64,000 nt of DNA from Shewanella acanthi. Lineage in GTDB: Bacteria > Pseudomonadota > Gammaproteobacteria > Enterobacterales > Shewanellaceae. The stretch lies in assembly GCF_019457475.1 (NCBI RefSeq), contig NZ_CP080413.1, forward strand, positions 3,906,001 to 3,970,000, given 5' to 3'. This document shows, in pieces, positions 8,217-19,611 of the stretch. The notes under the pieces are model-generated. The model saw only the letters and a program-made list of their open reading frames with translations, searched no databases and was not told the origin of the DNA. Numbering within the stretch: the stretch's first letter is position 1; the number at the start of each line of letters is the position of its first letter. The position numbers were made by a program, and so were the translations under genes.

Positions 8217-10553
8217 TTACTTCTTCAGCTTAGCGAAAGCATCGGCAAAGGCATTGCCCATCGCCGCATTCACAGGGGCTGATTTTTGCACCGGACGAGC
8301 GGTTTTTTGGGAGTTCGATTTAACTGAACCCTGTTTAGCCTGTGGCTGACCGCGATGCTGCGACTTGCTTTGGTCGATGGTTTCGTCTAATCGCATACTC
8401 AGGCCGATACGACGGCGCTCAACATCCACTTCCATCACCTTTACTTTAACGACATCACCGGCCTTTACCACAGTGTGCGGATCGGTAATAAACTTGTCGG
8501 TTAACGAAGAAATATGCACTAGACCATCTTGATGCACGCCGATATCGACGAAGGCACCAAAGTTAGTCACGTTGGTCACTACGCCTTCGAGGATCATCTC
8601 AGGCTTAAGATCCTTAAGCTCTTCGACACCATCCTTAAACTTAGCGGTCTTAAACTCACCGCGAGGATCACGACCGGGCTTATCCAGCTCAGCCAGAATA
8701 TCGGTCACCGTCGGAAGACCAAATTCTGCCGTGGTAAATTCCTGCGGCTTAATGCTGCGCAGCAGTTCTGAATTACCGATAAGCGCTGCCAAATCGACCT
8801 GCTTGGTCTTAGCGATGGTTTCCACCAGCGCATACGCCTCAGGATGCACCGCAGACATATCCAATGGATTTTCACCGTCGCGAATACGCAGGAAGCCCGC
8901 AGCCTGCTCATAGGCCTTAGGCCCTAAACGTGGCACTTTGAGTAACTCTTTGCGGTTTTTAAACTGACCATTGGCATCGCGGTAATCAACCACGTTCTTC
9001 GCAAGGGTCTTGTTTAACCCTGCCACCTGCGACAATAACGGCACTGAAGCCATGTTCAGATCCACGCCCACGCCGTTCACGCAGTCTTCAACCACGGCTT
9101 CGAGTGAGCTTGAGAGCTGGCTTTGACTCACATCGTGTTGATACTGGCCAACACCAATGGATTTAGGCTCAATCTTCACTAACTCTGCCAGCGGATCCTG
9201 CAAACGACGGGCGATAGATACCGCGCCACGGATAGAAACGTCTAAATCAGGGAACTCCAGCGCGGCCAGTTCAGATGCAGAGTACACAGACGCGCCCGCT
9301 TCGCTCACCATCACCTTAGTCAGTTGTGGTTGGCTGTCTTTTACAGTAGCAATCAACTCTGCAGCGAGTTTGTCGGTTTCGCGCGAGGCGGTGCCATTAC
9401 CAATCGCAATCAACTCAACCTTATGCATTTGCGCGAGGTTCGCTAAGGTGCGAATGGATTTTTCCCATTGGTTTTGCGGTGCATGGGGGAAGATGGTCGT
9501 GTGCGCCACCAGCTTACCGGTGTTATCTACAATCGCCACTTTCACTCCGGTACGTAAACCTGGGTCGAGGCCCATGGTTGCTTTAGCGCCAGCGGGAGCG
9601 GCCATTAATAGATCGCCTAAGTTACGGGCAAATACTTTGATGGCCTCGGCCTCTGCACGCTCACGCATCAAGGAGATAAACTCGGTTTCCATCTGCAGGG
9701 CAATCTTAATGCGCCAAGTCGCAGTCACGACCGTTTTTAGCCACTGGTCAACGGCTGAATCGCCCAGTTTGAGACCTAAGTGATCGCAAATGATCACTTC
9801 ACAGTAACTGCCCTGACCCGCTTCTAAACCGGGATCGGCATTCATAGACAAAGACAAAAAGCCCTCGTTGCGACCACGTAACATGGCTAGCGCGCGGTGG
9901 GATGGCACTTTGGCAAGCGGCTCGCTATGCTCGAAATAATCGCGGAATTTGGCGCCTTCTTTTTCTTTACCCGCTATTACGCGGCTTTCTAATACACTGT
10001 TTTGGCTTAAGTGTTCACGCACTTTACGCAGTAATTCGGCATCTTCAGCGTAGCGCTCCATCAGAATATAACGGGCACCTTCGAGCACGGCTTTGGTATC
10101 GGCAAAGCCCGCTTCGACATTGAGATAGGTCTGCGCCAAGGCTTCGATATCGGCATTACAGTCGGCGAGTAACGCGTCGCTCAAGGGCTCAAGTCCCGCT
10201 TCAATAGCGATTTGCCCCTTAGTTCGGCGTTTAGGTTTAAAGGGCAGATAAAGATCTTCGAGGCGTGTCTTGCTATCGGCGCCATCGATTTCCCGTTGCA
10301 ATTCAGGCGTTAATTTACCTTGAGCTTGGATGCTCGACAGAATGACTTGGCGTCTATCGTTGAGTTCACGCAGGTAACCTAAACGGCTGTACAGGTTACG
10401 TAATTGGGTATCGTCTAAGCCACCCGTGGCTTCTTTACGGTAGCGGGCAACGAAGGGAACAGTTGCGCCATTATCGAGTAATTCTATGGTCGCAGTAACT
10501 TGATGCTCACCAACATTGAGTTCCTGAGCAATTATTTGGGCAATAGTCTGCAT
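8217..10553 (-). CDS. tex: Tex family transcription accessory protein
   Basis: 778 aa, the standard Tex/YhgF length. Order: N-terminal helical Tex domain; YqgF/RuvC-like domain starting at [16 protein letters not shown] (~residue 330); helix-hairpin-helix repeats ([16 protein letters not shown] and [16 protein letters not shown], ~500-565); S1 RNA-binding domain from ~648 ([16 protein letters not shown]); and a basic, Ala/Gln-rich disordered tail. Tex binds nucleic acid and the transcription elongation complex, and is related to eukaryotic Spt6. It is 130 bp downstream of greB, another elongation factor, on the same strand. An 8-bp inverted repeat at 10591-10618 without a T-run lies between them. 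Confidence 0.95.
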   Translation of the reverse strand: MQTIAQIIAQELNVGEHQVTATIELLDNGATVPFVARYRKEATGGLDDTQLRNLYSRLGYLRELNDRRQVILSSIQAQGKLTPELQREIDGADSKTRLEDLYLPFKPKRRTKGQIAIEAGLEPLSDALLADCNADIEALAQTYLNVEAGFADTKAVLEGARYILMERYAEDAELLRKVREHLSQNSVLESRVIAGKEKEGAKFRDYFEHSEPLAKVPSHRALAMLRGRNEGFLSLSMNADPGLEAGQGSYCEVIICDHLGLKLGDSAVDQWLKTVVTATWRIKIALQMETEFISLMRERAEAEAIKVFARNLGDLLMAAPAGAKATMGLDPGLRTGVKVAIVDNTGKLVAHTTIFPHAPQNQWEKSIRTLANLAQMHKVELIAIGNGTASRETDKLAAELIATVKDSQPQLTKVMVSEAGASVYSASELAALEFPDLDVSIRGAVSIARRLQDPLAELVKIEPKSIGVGQYQHDVSQSQLSSSLEAVVEDCVNGVGVDLNMASVPLLSQVAGLNKTLAKNVVDYRDANGQFKNRKELLKVPRLGPKAYEQAAGFLRIRDGENPLDMSAVHPEAYALVETIAKTKQVDLAALIGNSELLRSIKPQEFTTAEFGLPTVTDILAELDKPGRDPRGEFKTAKFKDGVEELKDLKPEMILEGVVTNVTNFGAFVDIGVHQDGLVHISSLTDKFITDPHTVVKAGDVVKVKVMEVDVERRRIGLSMRLDETIDQSKSQHRGQPQAKQGSVKSNSQKTARPVQKSAPVNAAMGNAFADAFAKLKK

Positions 10554-10684
10554 ATAAAAATGTTGTGCCTAAGAGGTTGTATGAATCCTAATTGCGCCCA
10601 AGATACCACAGGCGCAATAGCGATTTCATGTGATGAGAGTGATTTCGACTGAAAACCCATAGGAGCTCACAGCGTGGCATGCCC

Positions 10685-11188
10685 TTAATCGGCATTACCT
10701 TCGAGGCTGGTTTCAAATGGCGTGTAACGAATCGCATTAACATACCACAGCTTGGGGCCGAGGGGCGTTTGCACCACGACTTCATCGTCGACCTGTTTAC
10801 CAATTAACGCCCGTGCCATGGGGGAGTCGATAGTGATATAGCCAAGCTTAGTGTCGAGCTCGTCTTTACCTACAATGCGATAACGCACGCATTCACCGTC
10901 GTCATTTTCGAGCTCAAACCAAGCACCAAAATAAATTTTGCCTTCCTGCTGGGGTGAATAGTCGACGATTTTGAGTTCTTCGAGGCGTTTTACTAGGTAT
11001 CTAACCCTTCTATCTATTTGACGCAAAAGCCTTTTGTTGTAAGTGTAATCAGCGTTTTCACTTCTGTCGCCCTGTGCCGCAGCCTCCTGCACTTTAAGGG
11101 TGATTTGTGGGCGATATTCCTTCCACAGGTACTTCAATTCTTTATCTAGGGTCATCCAGCCGTGGCGGGTGATCAAATGCGCTTTCAT
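10685..11188 (-). CDS. greB: Transcript cleavage factor GreB
   Basis: 167 aa. The N-terminal antiparallel coiled coil carries the GreA/GreB signature around GDRSENADYTYNKRLLRQID, including the Asp-Glu tip that completes the RNA polymerase active site; the C-terminal FKBP-like domain begins near residue 85. Basic residues in the coiled coil (RRVRYLVKRLEEL) and the overall form fit GreB rather than GreA. It rescues backtracked polymerase by stimulating cleavage of the RNA 3' end. Located upstream of tex in the same direction. Confidence 0.94.
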   Translation of the reverse strand: MKAHLITRHGWMTLDKELKYLWKEYRPQITLKVQEAAAQGDRSENADYTYNKRLLRQIDRRVRYLVKRLEELKIVDYSPQQEGKIYFGAWFELENDDGECVRYRIVGKDELDTKLGYITIDSPMARALIGKQVDDEVVVQTPLGPKLWYVNAIRYTPFETSLEGNAD

Positions 11189-11219
11189 AACTCTTCAAAT
11201 CCAAAAACTATTAATCCAT

Positions 11220-12161
11220 TTAGACCGTTACTAAATCCGTCCCAACCACCCGATTACGTCCACCATCCTTGGCGAGATAAAGCTGCTGATCCGCAGCTTC
11301 AACTAAGGCATGCCAGTCGATATCTTGTTGGGGCAGAATGCTCGCAACGCCTGCGCTGACGGTGATGACCCCATAACTTGAGTCCATATGCTCAATCTGC
11401 AAAGACTTCACTCCATCGACCATGACTTGTGCTAAGTACACCGCCCCCGCAAGGTCGGTCTCGGGCAGAATACAAATAAACTCTTCGCCACCATAACGGG
11501 CAATAATATCGCAGGGTCGTTTTAACAGCTTACTAAGTCCAGCGGCCACCTGCCGTAAACAACGGTCACCATCTTGATGACCATAGCGGTCGTTATAACG
11601 CTTAAAAAAGTCCACATCGAACATAATAACCGCTAAATGGGATTGGGCTCTGCAGCATTGTCGCCATATTTCAGGCAAGCGCTGCTCAAACTGACGACGA
11701 TTTGCAACGCCCGTCAGGCTATCGACCATCGCAATTGAATGCAATACATCGGTTTGTAACTTCAGTTGATACTGATTCTTCACCCTTGCGCTCGTGATGA
11801 TGGGGTTGATCGGCTTATGGATAAAGTCCACCGCCCCCAATTGGAAACCTTTAACTTCTTCAGCCTCGTTGAAATGGGACGTCACGAAGATGACCCCAAT
11901 GCCTGCGGTTTCTGGGTCGGCTTTCAGCTTTTGACACACTTCATAACCCGAGAGGCCAGGCATTTCGATGTCGAGTAAAACGATATCTGGCTGCATTTTA
12001 TGACAAACCTCAATCGCCTGTTCACCATTTGTAGCCATATACAGTTCGTAATCATTGCGGAAAATTTGATGCAGCATTTTTATATTTAGCGGCTGATCAT
12101 CAACAATCAGGATTTTACCTTTGTTTGTACGCTTTGCTTCAATTAACTCATTGATTGTCAT
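11220..12161 (-). CDS. Response regulator diguanylate cyclase (REC-GGDEF)
   Basis: 313 aa. Receiver domain ~15-130 with the acidic pocket (VDDQ), phospho-acceptor Asp in VLLDIEMPG and the conserved Lys in HKPIN. The GGDEF domain ~145-310 has an intact RYGGEEF active site and an RxxD inhibitory I-site (RPCD) exactly five residues before it. It should make cyclic di-GMP from two GTP and be feedback-inhibited. Its ATG overlaps the stop of the upstream hybrid kinase by one base (TAATG), so the two are translated together and the kinase is the likely phosphodonor. Confidence 0.92.
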   Translation of the reverse strand: MTINELIEAKRTNKGKILIVDDQPLNIKMLHQIFRNDYELYMATNGEQAIEVCHKMQPDIVLLDIEMPGLSGYEVCQKLKADPETAGIGVIFVTSHFNEAEEVKGFQLGAVDFIHKPINPIITSARVKNQYQLKLQTDVLHSIAMVDSLTGVANRRQFEQRLPEIWRQCCRAQSHLAVIMFDVDFFKRYNDRYGHQDGDRCLRQVAAGLSKLLKRPCDIIARYGGEEFICILPETDLAGAVYLAQVMVDGVKSLQIEHMDSSYGVITVSAGVASILPQQDIDWHALVEAADQQLYLAKDGGRNRVVGTDLVTV

Positions 12162-15100
12162 TAAGCCTCCTCCAACATTATGGTGCTTAATGTGGCCGAC
12201 GCTTGGGTAAAATCCAATGACCCAACTTGGCTATAAAGCTGCGGCCAAAGCGGGTGGCGTTCAAGCATGGGAGCGAGCGTTTCAATCACACTCATCGCTT
12301 CTAGATTGCTTGCTTGTAAGAGTGATGCCAAGTTTTGTAACTCCATGTTGATATCTTGCACCTCTGCGACAGGTTCCACCTGCGGCTGGTTGACTTGAGC
12401 ATGTTGCTCTTCAGGAAAAAGCTCTGCTAGAGCGTCGCAACTTTGCTGGATTAACGCCTCCAACTTATCCGTCCAAGGCTTTAAATCTAGCAGCTCTGGC
12501 GCTTCTTGTTTAAATTGCTCTTCGAGGTACTTGGCAAATTCTGCTAATCTTCGCGCGCCAAAGTTACTGCCCAAGCCTTTAATGGCATGGCAGATAGCCG
12601 CTGCATTGGCGTAATCTCGCTCTCGGGTTGCCTGCTTAAAGCGCACTAATTCTTTGTCGATTTCGCTGGGGAAACTCTTAGCCATCTTCTCGAAAAAGGC
12701 TTGATTACCCCCGAAGCGTTTAAGAATTAATGGCAGAGAGTCAAGCAGTGCATCACTGCCTGCCGCTCTATATTCCGCAGGAGCAACAGTCTCGTCTTCC
12801 ACATCCTGAGCTAATGAGTCACGGCCAACTAACCGCAAAATATTGGGGATCAATAACTGAATATCTATAGGTTTACCCACATGGGCATTCATGCCTGCAA
12901 TAAGACATTCTTGTTTGTCAGTTTGTGAGGCGTTGGCTGTCATTGCCAAAATGGGCAAATCGTTAAACCGGCTATCAGCTCGTATCCTTCGGGTTGCCTC
13001 GAGGCCATCTATATCGGGCATTTGTACATCCATGATCACGATATCGAAGCTATCGCCATGTTCAAATACCTGAGACACACCTTCCAAGCCCCCCTTAGCT
13101 AATACAACCTTAGCACCTTCGTAAGTCAGCAGTTCGTCCACAACTTGGCGATTTAGTTGATTATCCTCAACCACCAAAATCCTCAGCCCCGTCAGTAAGC
13201 GTTGAGGCACTAGAGGGGGATTCACCTCCATGGGTATGCCATCGATGGCATTAATGATTGTTTCGACCAATGTCTGCGACGTCACGGGCTTGGTGAAAAA
13301 GTTCACAAACGGCATCTGTTCCAAATGCTGACGTTCAGCGAACACCTCATTGCCATAAGCGGTTAGCATGATGACTAAAGGTGTCATCCCCCCCTCGTTG
13401 GACTCACGGATCCGCTCCGCTGTTTGCAGACCATCAATATCAGGCATGCGCCAATCCATCAGCACGACATCGAAGGGGCTGTTATCCTCATTTGCCTGCT
13501 TTACGGCCTCAATGGCTTGGTAACCACTGTGGACAGACATGGCATCACAGCCATGATCTTTAAGTATTCGGTTGAGAATTTTTGTAGTGAACTCATTGTC
13601 ATCGACCACTAAGACCCGCTTACCTTTGAGGTTGACCCTTTGGCTGACAACTCCTTCAACTACTGGTAAATCCAGTTCAAACCAAAATCGGCTACCCTCG
13701 CCAAGAGTACTACTGACCAGTAATTGTCCGCCCATGAGTTCAACTAAACGTTTGCTGATGGCAAGGCCAAGACCTGTTCCTCCAAAACGGCGTGAGGTGG
13801 AGGATTCTGCTTGCTCAAATCCGGTAAAGATACGTTCTAATTGTTCTTCACTGATGCCGATACCGGTATCCTCGATGGCAAATTGCACCCTCGTCCTGCC
13901 CTGCTGGTGCTGCAAACATTTTAACGACACCACCACCTGACCATGACGGGTAAATTTAAGGGCATTGCCGGCTAGATTAATCAAAATTTGCTGCAGTCTT
14001 AACTGATCGGCCAACAACAAGCTAGGTAAGTCAGAGTCAATATCGAACATCACTTCAACATCACGATTGTTGTGGCTGGCCGACAACACCACGGCTAAAT
14101 CCCGCAACAATAATTCCATCGCACAGGGATGAAGGTCGAGGCTTAACTTGCCCGCATCTATCTTAGAAAAGTCCAAAATATCATTGAGCAGGCCAAGCAA
14201 TGACTTAGCCGCCGTGTGTGCCTTGCTTACATAGCCCTGTTGTTGAACCGACAACGAAGTGTATTTGATCAGTTGTAACATGCCGAGCACGGCATTCATG
14301 GGGGTGCGGATTTCATGGCTCATGTTAGCGAGAAACGCCGATTTGGCCTCATTCGCGGCCTCGGCCTCATGTTTAGCCTGCCTTAAGGTCGCCTCTAACT
14401 GCCGCTGGGCGGTGATATCAATATTGATCCCCGTAATACGGATGACACGGTCGAATTTATCCCGCTCGATCTTAGCCCCAGCCTGCACATAACGGACTGA
14501 ACCATCTGCAGTTTTCACTCTGAAGATGGGTTCATATTCGTCATTACCTTGGATGGCAGCATTAAATTTAGCTTCTGCGTCCTCCAGATCATCAGGGTGA
14601 ATGCGCATCCGCCAATGCTCGTAGTTCAAGCCATTATCACGCAGACTTTCTGGCTGATCATAAATGGCAAACATGCGGTCATTCCAATGCAGCGAATTAT
14701 TCTGCAGATCCATGGTCCAGATCCCCAATTTGGCCACCTCGGCCGCCTTGGTTAACTGATTACTGGCGGTCACTAATGCCTGTTGCTGCAATAGCATCTG
14801 AGTCATATCCACACCAATACCCAGATAGCCTGTCACCTCTCCATCACTATCACGCATGGCGGTGACCGAGAGCGACACTTGGAAATGACTGCCGTCCTTA
14901 CGTATGTATGTCCAAACCCGAGTCTCTGACCCCTCGATACTGGCCTTATGAACGAAGGCCCTAAAACCGTTAATCTCTGTATTGTATTCCTGAGACAACT
15001 CCGCAGAGCGGCTTATCACTTCAGATTCAAGATGCAAGGGCGCTGGAGTCATTTTACCGATCATCTCGTCGGCTTTGTAACCTAATAAACGCTCGGCACC

Positions 15101-17047
15101 ACGATTAAATACTGTGATAAGTCCCTCGGGGTCGGTCGCGATAATCGACATTTCGGAGGCTGCATCCAACACATTACTCAACAATGCATTGATACGATTA
15201 CGTTCAAGTTGGATGAGTTTACGTTCGGTAATATCGGTGCGCAGCGCCACAAAACGCCCAATCTCGCCATGTTCATCTAACACTGGGCCAATCACAGTAT
15301 CAAACCAAATCAGCGAACCATTTCTCGATCGATTACAAATCTCACCATGCCAAGGTTTACCTGATTTAATCTGATCCCACATGTTCTTCCAAAAGACAGC
15401 ATCGTGTTCACCAGAGCTTAAAAGTGCATGGGTTTTACCCAGTAATTCTTCACGCTCAAAGCCACTTACCTCACAAAAATAATCGTTTACCGACAGAATA
15501 ACCCCTTCAGGATCTGTTACCGAATAATGCAGCTGCTGGTTGATGGTATCGAGAAGGGCTTGGTTTTCGAGCAGGGCCTGCTGTAATGCCTGGGTACGTT
15601 TAGTGACTTTACGTTCGAGGCTGGCATTTTGATTCAGGATATTCCGTTCGGCATCCTGCTGGGCAGTAATATCACGGATGGTTTGACTTAGGCCCACAAT
15701 CTCACCATTTGCATCGAAGATGGGAATCGCGGTCGTCGATGTAGCTAGCTGACTGCCATCGGCACATTGATGTATAGATACACGATTAAGCACGGTTTTC
15801 CCACTGAGCACCTCAGCGAAAAGTGCCTGCTCGTCGTTGACAACATCGCTTGGAATGATCAGCCCATGACTGGTTAACCCTAAAACTTGATCTTCGGAGA
15901 ACCCAAATAGTTGCTCAGCGCCTTGGTTCCAGCTAGTAATCTTACCAGCCAAATCAAAACTGATAATGCCATCAAGGGAGTGCTCTAACATGCTGGCACG
16001 TCTCGATTGCTCTGCTAGAAATTGTTGCCTACGTTGCCAGTTTAACGACCCTAACACCATTAAGGCCGCAATCAGCAAACTAAATAGTGCACCACTTAAC
16101 AGCACTAAGCTTGGACGAAACAAATTCAAGGCACTGACAAATTCGGGAAGCGCTATCACTTCAAATTGCCATTGGCGGCCAAATATGGTTTGAGTCAATG
16201 TGGATTGATATCGGGTTAGCCTTTCATCGACATCGGTGTGGGTTTCATAGAATTGAGCAGGTTCATCCGTTTTACTCACATCACGCAAAATCAGCTTGGC
16301 CGAATTTGCACTTAAATTTAAGTCCGCTAGCACCTCGTTGGTCACGAGGGGAGCATAACTCCAACCAAAGCCTTCAACTAAGCGCTCTGCCTCTGTGGCT
16401 GGCACTGTCACACTACGGTAAATTGGCATTAAAATTAAAAATGATTGAAGCGGCTTTCCTGAGGCTTGCACTAAAGTAATGGGGCCAGTCAATCTTACCT
16501 TACCCGTTCGTAAGGCGTTATCCGCAGCCTGTTTTCGGTTGGCCTCGGAGGCGATATCGAGACCGACAGCGGCCTTGTTCCGATAGTAGGGCTCAATGTA
16601 TTCGATAAGATACTTTTCGCCTGGATTTGGGCTAAGTTCGCGGATTTGAAACTCTGGCCAACTCTGCTCACGCACACGCTCGAGGTAGGCGGCTAAGGCG
16701 TCAGGCGCTGGAGACACTCGACGGATAAACCCAAAACCACGCGCCCCCGGAAACTCCTCATCCACATCCCGAGTAAGACTGTACGCGTGAAAAACTTCAC
16801 GATTTAAGGTTTGTTCACCCGCCGTGAGAATGGTCCCACGAGCCCCCCGTAAACCGTATTGGTAAAGTTCGATTCGCTTAATGATGCTGTCAGCGGTTAC
16901 CTTTGCATGTTTAGAGAGCTCCTGTTCAATCACATGGGTATTTGTATTATCAACCTGCCATGCAAACAGCATGCTGAGGAAAAGCCCAAAAACAAATACC
17001 AACATCCCCCATTTCGAAGCTCGCATGTAACTGATAGACAGTGTCAT
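12161..17047 (-). CDS. Giant hybrid sensor kinase: CHASE, four PAS, HisKA, HATPase, two REC, Hpt
   Basis: 1628 aa from the ATG at 17047 (AGGTG just upstream); a GTG two codons earlier is possible. Order: membrane segment (~15-30), periplasmic CHASE domain (~55-260), membrane segment (~310-335), four PAS domains between ~345 and ~890, HisKA with phospho-acceptor His at about 911 (MSHEIRTP), an HATPase with its GTGLGLAIS box, REC1 (Asp ~1198 in LMDWRMP), REC2 (Asp ~1340 in IMDVQMP), and Hpt (His ~1487 in CHAIKGLG). This is a complete intramolecular phosphorelay of the BarA/TorS kind, sensing something through CHASE and perhaps through PAS ligands. The output is probably the overlapping REC-GGDEF gene. 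Length is at the upper end for the family. Confidence 0.93.
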   Translation of the reverse strand: MTLSISYMRASKWGMLVFVFGLFLSMLFAWQVDNTNTHVIEQELSKHAKVTADSIIKRIELYQYGLRGARGTILTAGEQTLNREVFHAYSLTRDVDEEFPGARGFGFIRRVSPAPDALAAYLERVREQSWPEFQIRELSPNPGEKYLIEYIEPYYRNKAAVGLDIASEANRKQAADNALRTGKVRLTGPITLVQASGKPLQSFLILMPIYRSVTVPATEAERLVEGFGWSYAPLVTNEVLADLNLSANSAKLILRDVSKTDEPAQFYETHTDVDERLTRYQSTLTQTIFGRQWQFEVIALPEFVSALNLFRPSLVLLSGALFSLLIAALMVLGSLNWQRRQQFLAEQSRRASMLEHSLDGIISFDLAGKITSWNQGAEQLFGFSEDQVLGLTSHGLIIPSDVVNDEQALFAEVLSGKTVLNRVSIHQCADGSQLATSTTAIPIFDANGEIVGLSQTIRDITAQQDAERNILNQNASLERKVTKRTQALQQALLENQALLDTINQQLHYSVTDPEGVILSVNDYFCEVSGFEREELLGKTHALLSSGEHDAVFWKNMWDQIKSGKPWHGEICNRSRNGSLIWFDTVIGPVLDEHGEIGRFVALRTDITERKLIQLERNRINALLSNVLDAASEMSIIATDPEGLITVFNRGAERLLGYKADEMIGKMTPAPLHLESEVISRSAELSQEYNTEINGFRAFVHKASIEGSETRVWTYIRKDGSHFQVSLSVTAMRDSDGEVTGYLGIGVDMTQMLLQQQALVTASNQLTKAAEVAKLGIWTMDLQNNSLHWNDRMFAIYDQPESLRDNGLNYEHWRMRIHPDDLEDAEAKFNAAIQGNDEYEPIFRVKTADGSVRYVQAGAKIERDKFDRVIRITGINIDITAQRQLEATLRQAKHEAEAANEAKSAFLANMSHEIRTPMNAVLGMLQLIKYTSLSVQQQGYVSKAHTAAKSLLGLLNDILDFSKIDAGKLSLDLHPCAMELLLRDLAVVLSASHNNRDVEVMFDIDSDLPSLLLADQLRLQQILINLAGNALKFTRHGQVVVSLKCLQHQQGRTRVQFAIEDTGIGISEEQLERIFTGFEQAESSTSRRFGGTGLGLAISKRLVELMGGQLLVSSTLGEGSRFWFELDLPVVEGVVSQRVNLKGKRVLVVDDNEFTTKILNRILKDHGCDAMSVHSGYQAIEAVKQANEDNSPFDVVLMDWRMPDIDGLQTAERIRESNEGGMTPLVIMLTAYGNEVFAERQHLEQMPFVNFFTKPVTSQTLVETIINAIDGIPMEVNPPLVPQRLLTGLRILVVEDNQLNRQVVDELLTYEGAKVVLAKGGLEGVSQVFEHGDSFDIVIMDVQMPDIDGLEATRRIRADSRFNDLPILAMTANASQTDKQECLIAGMNAHVGKPIDIQLLIPNILRLVGRDSLAQDVEDETVAPAEYRAAGSDALLDSLPLILKRFGGNQAFFEKMAKSFPSEIDKELVRFKQATRERDYANAAAICHAIKGLGSNFGARRLAEFAKYLEEQFKQEAPELLDLKPWTDKLEALIQQSCDALAELFPEEQHAQVNQPQVEPVAEVQDINMELQNLASLLQASNLEAMSVIETLAPMLERHPLWPQLYSQVGSLDFTQASATLSTIMLEEA

Positions 17048-17413
17048 AAGCACCTAATTATTGTTAACTTACTTTGATGATTCTGGATGATTACAAAGGC
17101 TTTTGCCAAAATCCTAAACGAATGATACGAAATAATTTTCCCGTATCAGTCACTCAATACAATTTAGTTACAATTTCAATTAGATACCAGCAAATAACAA
17201 CGATTCCCATGCAATTTCATCTGCTTAGTATTAACATTGGTCAGAAATTAGCTGCAATAATCAACTATAGGCTTAGATGAACGGCTAGTCGCTTAGGTCG
17301 AATCGGGCTATATTAAGCGCACTTTAGCAGATTCATATTCAATTTCAGCCAGTTAATCTCTGTTGTATAACAGCTTTAAAAAAGCAGCAATCCGAGCAAT
17401 TTAAGGACATCCC
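17048..17413. other. Intergenic region between hybrid kinase and ompR
   Basis: About 370 bp, AT-rich, between divergent genes, so it must hold both promoters. I see AAGGA six bases before the ompR ATG but no clear hairpin, repeat or operator that I would name. Confidence 0.5.
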
Positions 17414-18139
17414 ATGGGACAAGAAACCTCGAAAATCCTCGTTGTCGATGACGATATGCGCCTACGGGCTCTGCTCGAGCGCTATCTGATGGAACAAGGC
17501 TACCAGGTTCGCAGTGCGGCGAATGCTGAGCAGATGGACCGCTTACTCGAACGTGAAAATTTTCACTTAATTGTGCTCGACCTGATGCTGCCAGGTGAAG
17601 ATGGCCTGTCGATTTGTCGCCGTTTGCGCCAGCAAGGCAACTCAATTCCCATTGTAATGCTCACCGCCAAAGGCGATGAGGTCGACCGAATCATTGGCCT
17701 AGAATTAGGCGCTGATGATTACTTGCCTAAACCATTTAATCCACGCGAATTACTGGCGCGTATCAAGGCCGTAATGCGTCGCCAAACCCAAGATGTGCCC
17801 GGCGCACCAGCGCAGCAAGAGGCCGAGATCCGCTTCGGCGAATTTTCCCTCGATTTAGCCACCCGCGAGATGTACCACGGCGATGAAGCTATCGCCCTCA
17901 CCAGCGGAGAATTTGCGGTATTAAAAGTGTTAGTTACCCACCCACGTGAGCCTTTATCAAGGGATAAATTGATGAACCTCGCCCGTGGCCGTGATTATTC
18001 AGCGCTTGAGCGTTCAATCGACGTGCAGGTATCGCGTCTGCGCCGCCTGATCGAAAAAGATCCCGCCAACCCAAGGTATATTCAAACCGTCTGGGGCCTT
18101 GGTTATGTCTTCGTGCCCGACGGTGCAGCCCGTCGATGA
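17414..18139 (+). CDS. ompR: Osmolarity response regulator OmpR
   Basis: 241 aa. Receiver domain with phospho-acceptor Asp56 in VLDLMLPGEDG, followed by a winged-helix DNA-binding domain whose recognition region reads ALERSIDVQVSRLRRLIEKD and wing GLGYVFVPDG, all very close to enterobacterial OmpR. It controls porin and membrane stress genes after phosphorylation by EnvZ. The start ATG has a good AAGGA site. envZ follows 41 bp later in the same direction. Confidence 0.96.
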   Translation: MGQETSKILVVDDDMRLRALLERYLMEQGYQVRSAANAEQMDRLLERENFHLIVLDLMLPGEDGLSICRRLRQQGNSIPIVMLTAKGDEVDRIIGLELGADDYLPKPFNPRELLARIKAVMRRQTQDVPGAPAQQEAEIRFGEFSLDLATREMYHGDEAIALTSGEFAVLKVLVTHPREPLSRDKLMNLARGRDYSALERSIDVQVSRLRRLIEKDPANPRYIQTVWGLGYVFVPDGAARR

Positions 18140-18180
18140 TATTGATTCGGCATACCCTTGGTTGCGGTTAATAGGTTCCT

Positions 18181-19497
18181 ATGAAACTGAAGTTTTGGCA
18201 GCGATTTATCCCCCGCAGCGCCTTTAGTCAAACCGTGATGCTGATTGGTTGTTTACTTCTCATCAATCAGCTGGTGTCCTACCTCACGGTGGCAGTGTAT
18301 GTCCTCAAACCAAGCTACCAGCAAATCAACCAACTCATCGCTCGCCAGGTCAAACTGCTGTTTGTCGATGGCGTCGACATTGGTCGCGAGCACTTAACCA
18401 TAGTCGATGCCCTCAACGCCAAAGTGCACGATGATGGTATGCAAATCTACAATTTGCAGCAGGCACGTGAAGCAGGCATAGAACAGGCCACCTACTACGG
18501 TTTCTGGTCTTCGCAAATGTCGGAATATTTAGGTGGCGAGGCTGAAGTTCGCGTCACCCACGGCGCCGTTTTACAAATTTGGATCCGCCCACCCCAAGCG
18601 CCCTCGGTCTGGATTCGGGTGCCACTCATAGGTCAAAACGTCTCAGATCTCTCCCCACTCACCTTGTACTTAATGGTCATCGGTGCGCTTAGTGTCGCCG
18701 GCGGTTGGTGGTTTGCTCGGCAACAAAATAGGCCATTGAGGCGTTTACAGAAGGCAGCAATCTCAGTTTCTCGCGGTGAATTCCCAGATCCTCTTCCTCT
18801 AAAGGGCTCCTCAGAACTGGTTGAGGTAACCAATGCCTTTAACCAAATGTCCCATAGTATGAAGCAGTTAGAGCAAGACAGAGCCCTGCTGATGGCGGGG
18901 ATTTCCCATGATCTGCGCACCCCATTAACCCGCATTCGCCTCGCGTCCGAAATGATGGTGGAGGAAGATGAATATCTCAGGGACGGCATAGTCAACGATA
19001 TCGAAGATATGGACGCCATTATCAGCCAATTTATTGCCTATATCCGTCAGGATCAGGAGGCCAGCCGTGAATTGGGGCAAATCAATAAACTTATCCAAGA
19101 CCTAGCACAGGCCGAGACGAACAGAGATGGCGAAATCGAGCTGGCGCTCGCCGATTGCCCTGAGACAATGTTCCAAGCACTGGCTATTAAGCGAGTACTC
19201 ACTAACTTAGTTGAGAACGCCTTCCGCTATGGTTCAGGTTGGGTGCGAATTAGCTCGCAATTCGACGGCAAGCGTATCGGTTTTAGTGTCGAAGATAATG
19301 GACCTGGCATAAACGAATCACAAATTCCAAAACTGTTTCAACCCTTTACCCAAGGCGATACCGCAAGGGGAAGTGTCGGTTCAGGTTTAGGACTTGCGAT
19401 TATCAAACGGATTGTCGACCGCCATCAAGGCAAAGTCACTCTCTCAAATCGCCCCGAAGGCGGCCTGAAAGCACAGGTTTGGCTACCGCTCGAGTAA
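18181..19497 (+). CDS. envZ: Osmosensor histidine kinase EnvZ
   Basis: 438 aa. Two membrane segments (~18-40 and ~160-178) enclose a periplasmic domain; HAMP (~180-232) begins at [14 protein letters not shown]. The HisKA motif [14 protein letters not shown] puts the phospho-acceptor at His243, the same number as in E. coli EnvZ. The HATPase has the N box ([12 protein letters not shown]), DNGPGI and GSGLGLAI. It phosphorylates and dephosphorylates OmpR. It is cotranscribed with ompR, with no terminator between. Confidence 0.95.
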   Translation: MKLKFWQRFIPRSAFSQTVMLIGCLLLINQLVSYLTVAVYVLKPSYQQINQLIARQVKLLFVDGVDIGREHLTIVDALNAKVHDDGMQIYNLQQAREAGIEQATYYGFWSSQMSEYLGGEAEVRVTHGAVLQIWIRPPQAPSVWIRVPLIGQNVSDLSPLTLYLMVIGALSVAGGWWFARQQNRPLRRLQKAAISVSRGEFPDPLPLKGSSELVEVTNAFNQMSHSMKQLEQDRALLMAGISHDLRTPLTRIRLASEMMVEEDEYLRDGIVNDIEDMDAIISQFIAYIRQDQEASRELGQINKLIQDLAQAETNRDGEIELALADCPETMFQALAIKRVLTNLVENAFRYGSGWVRISSQFDGKRIGFSVEDNGPGINESQIPKLFQPFTQGDTARGSVGSGLGLAIIKRIVDRHQGKVTLSNRPEGGLKAQVWLPLE

Positions 19498-19611
19498 CAC
19501 CCACCAAGATTCAATCCCCTTTACCGCATGGGACGTCACTATGTCATATTAGTGTCACAGCAGCTTCATAAACTCTCAGCCGTTCACTCACGAGTCTAAT
19601 GAAGTACACAG

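Noticed and set aside
10591..10618. Inverted repeat ATTGCGCC...GGCGCAAT between greB and tex as a terminator
   Set aside because: Twelve-base loop and no T-run on the minus strand; may be a minor pause or processing site only.
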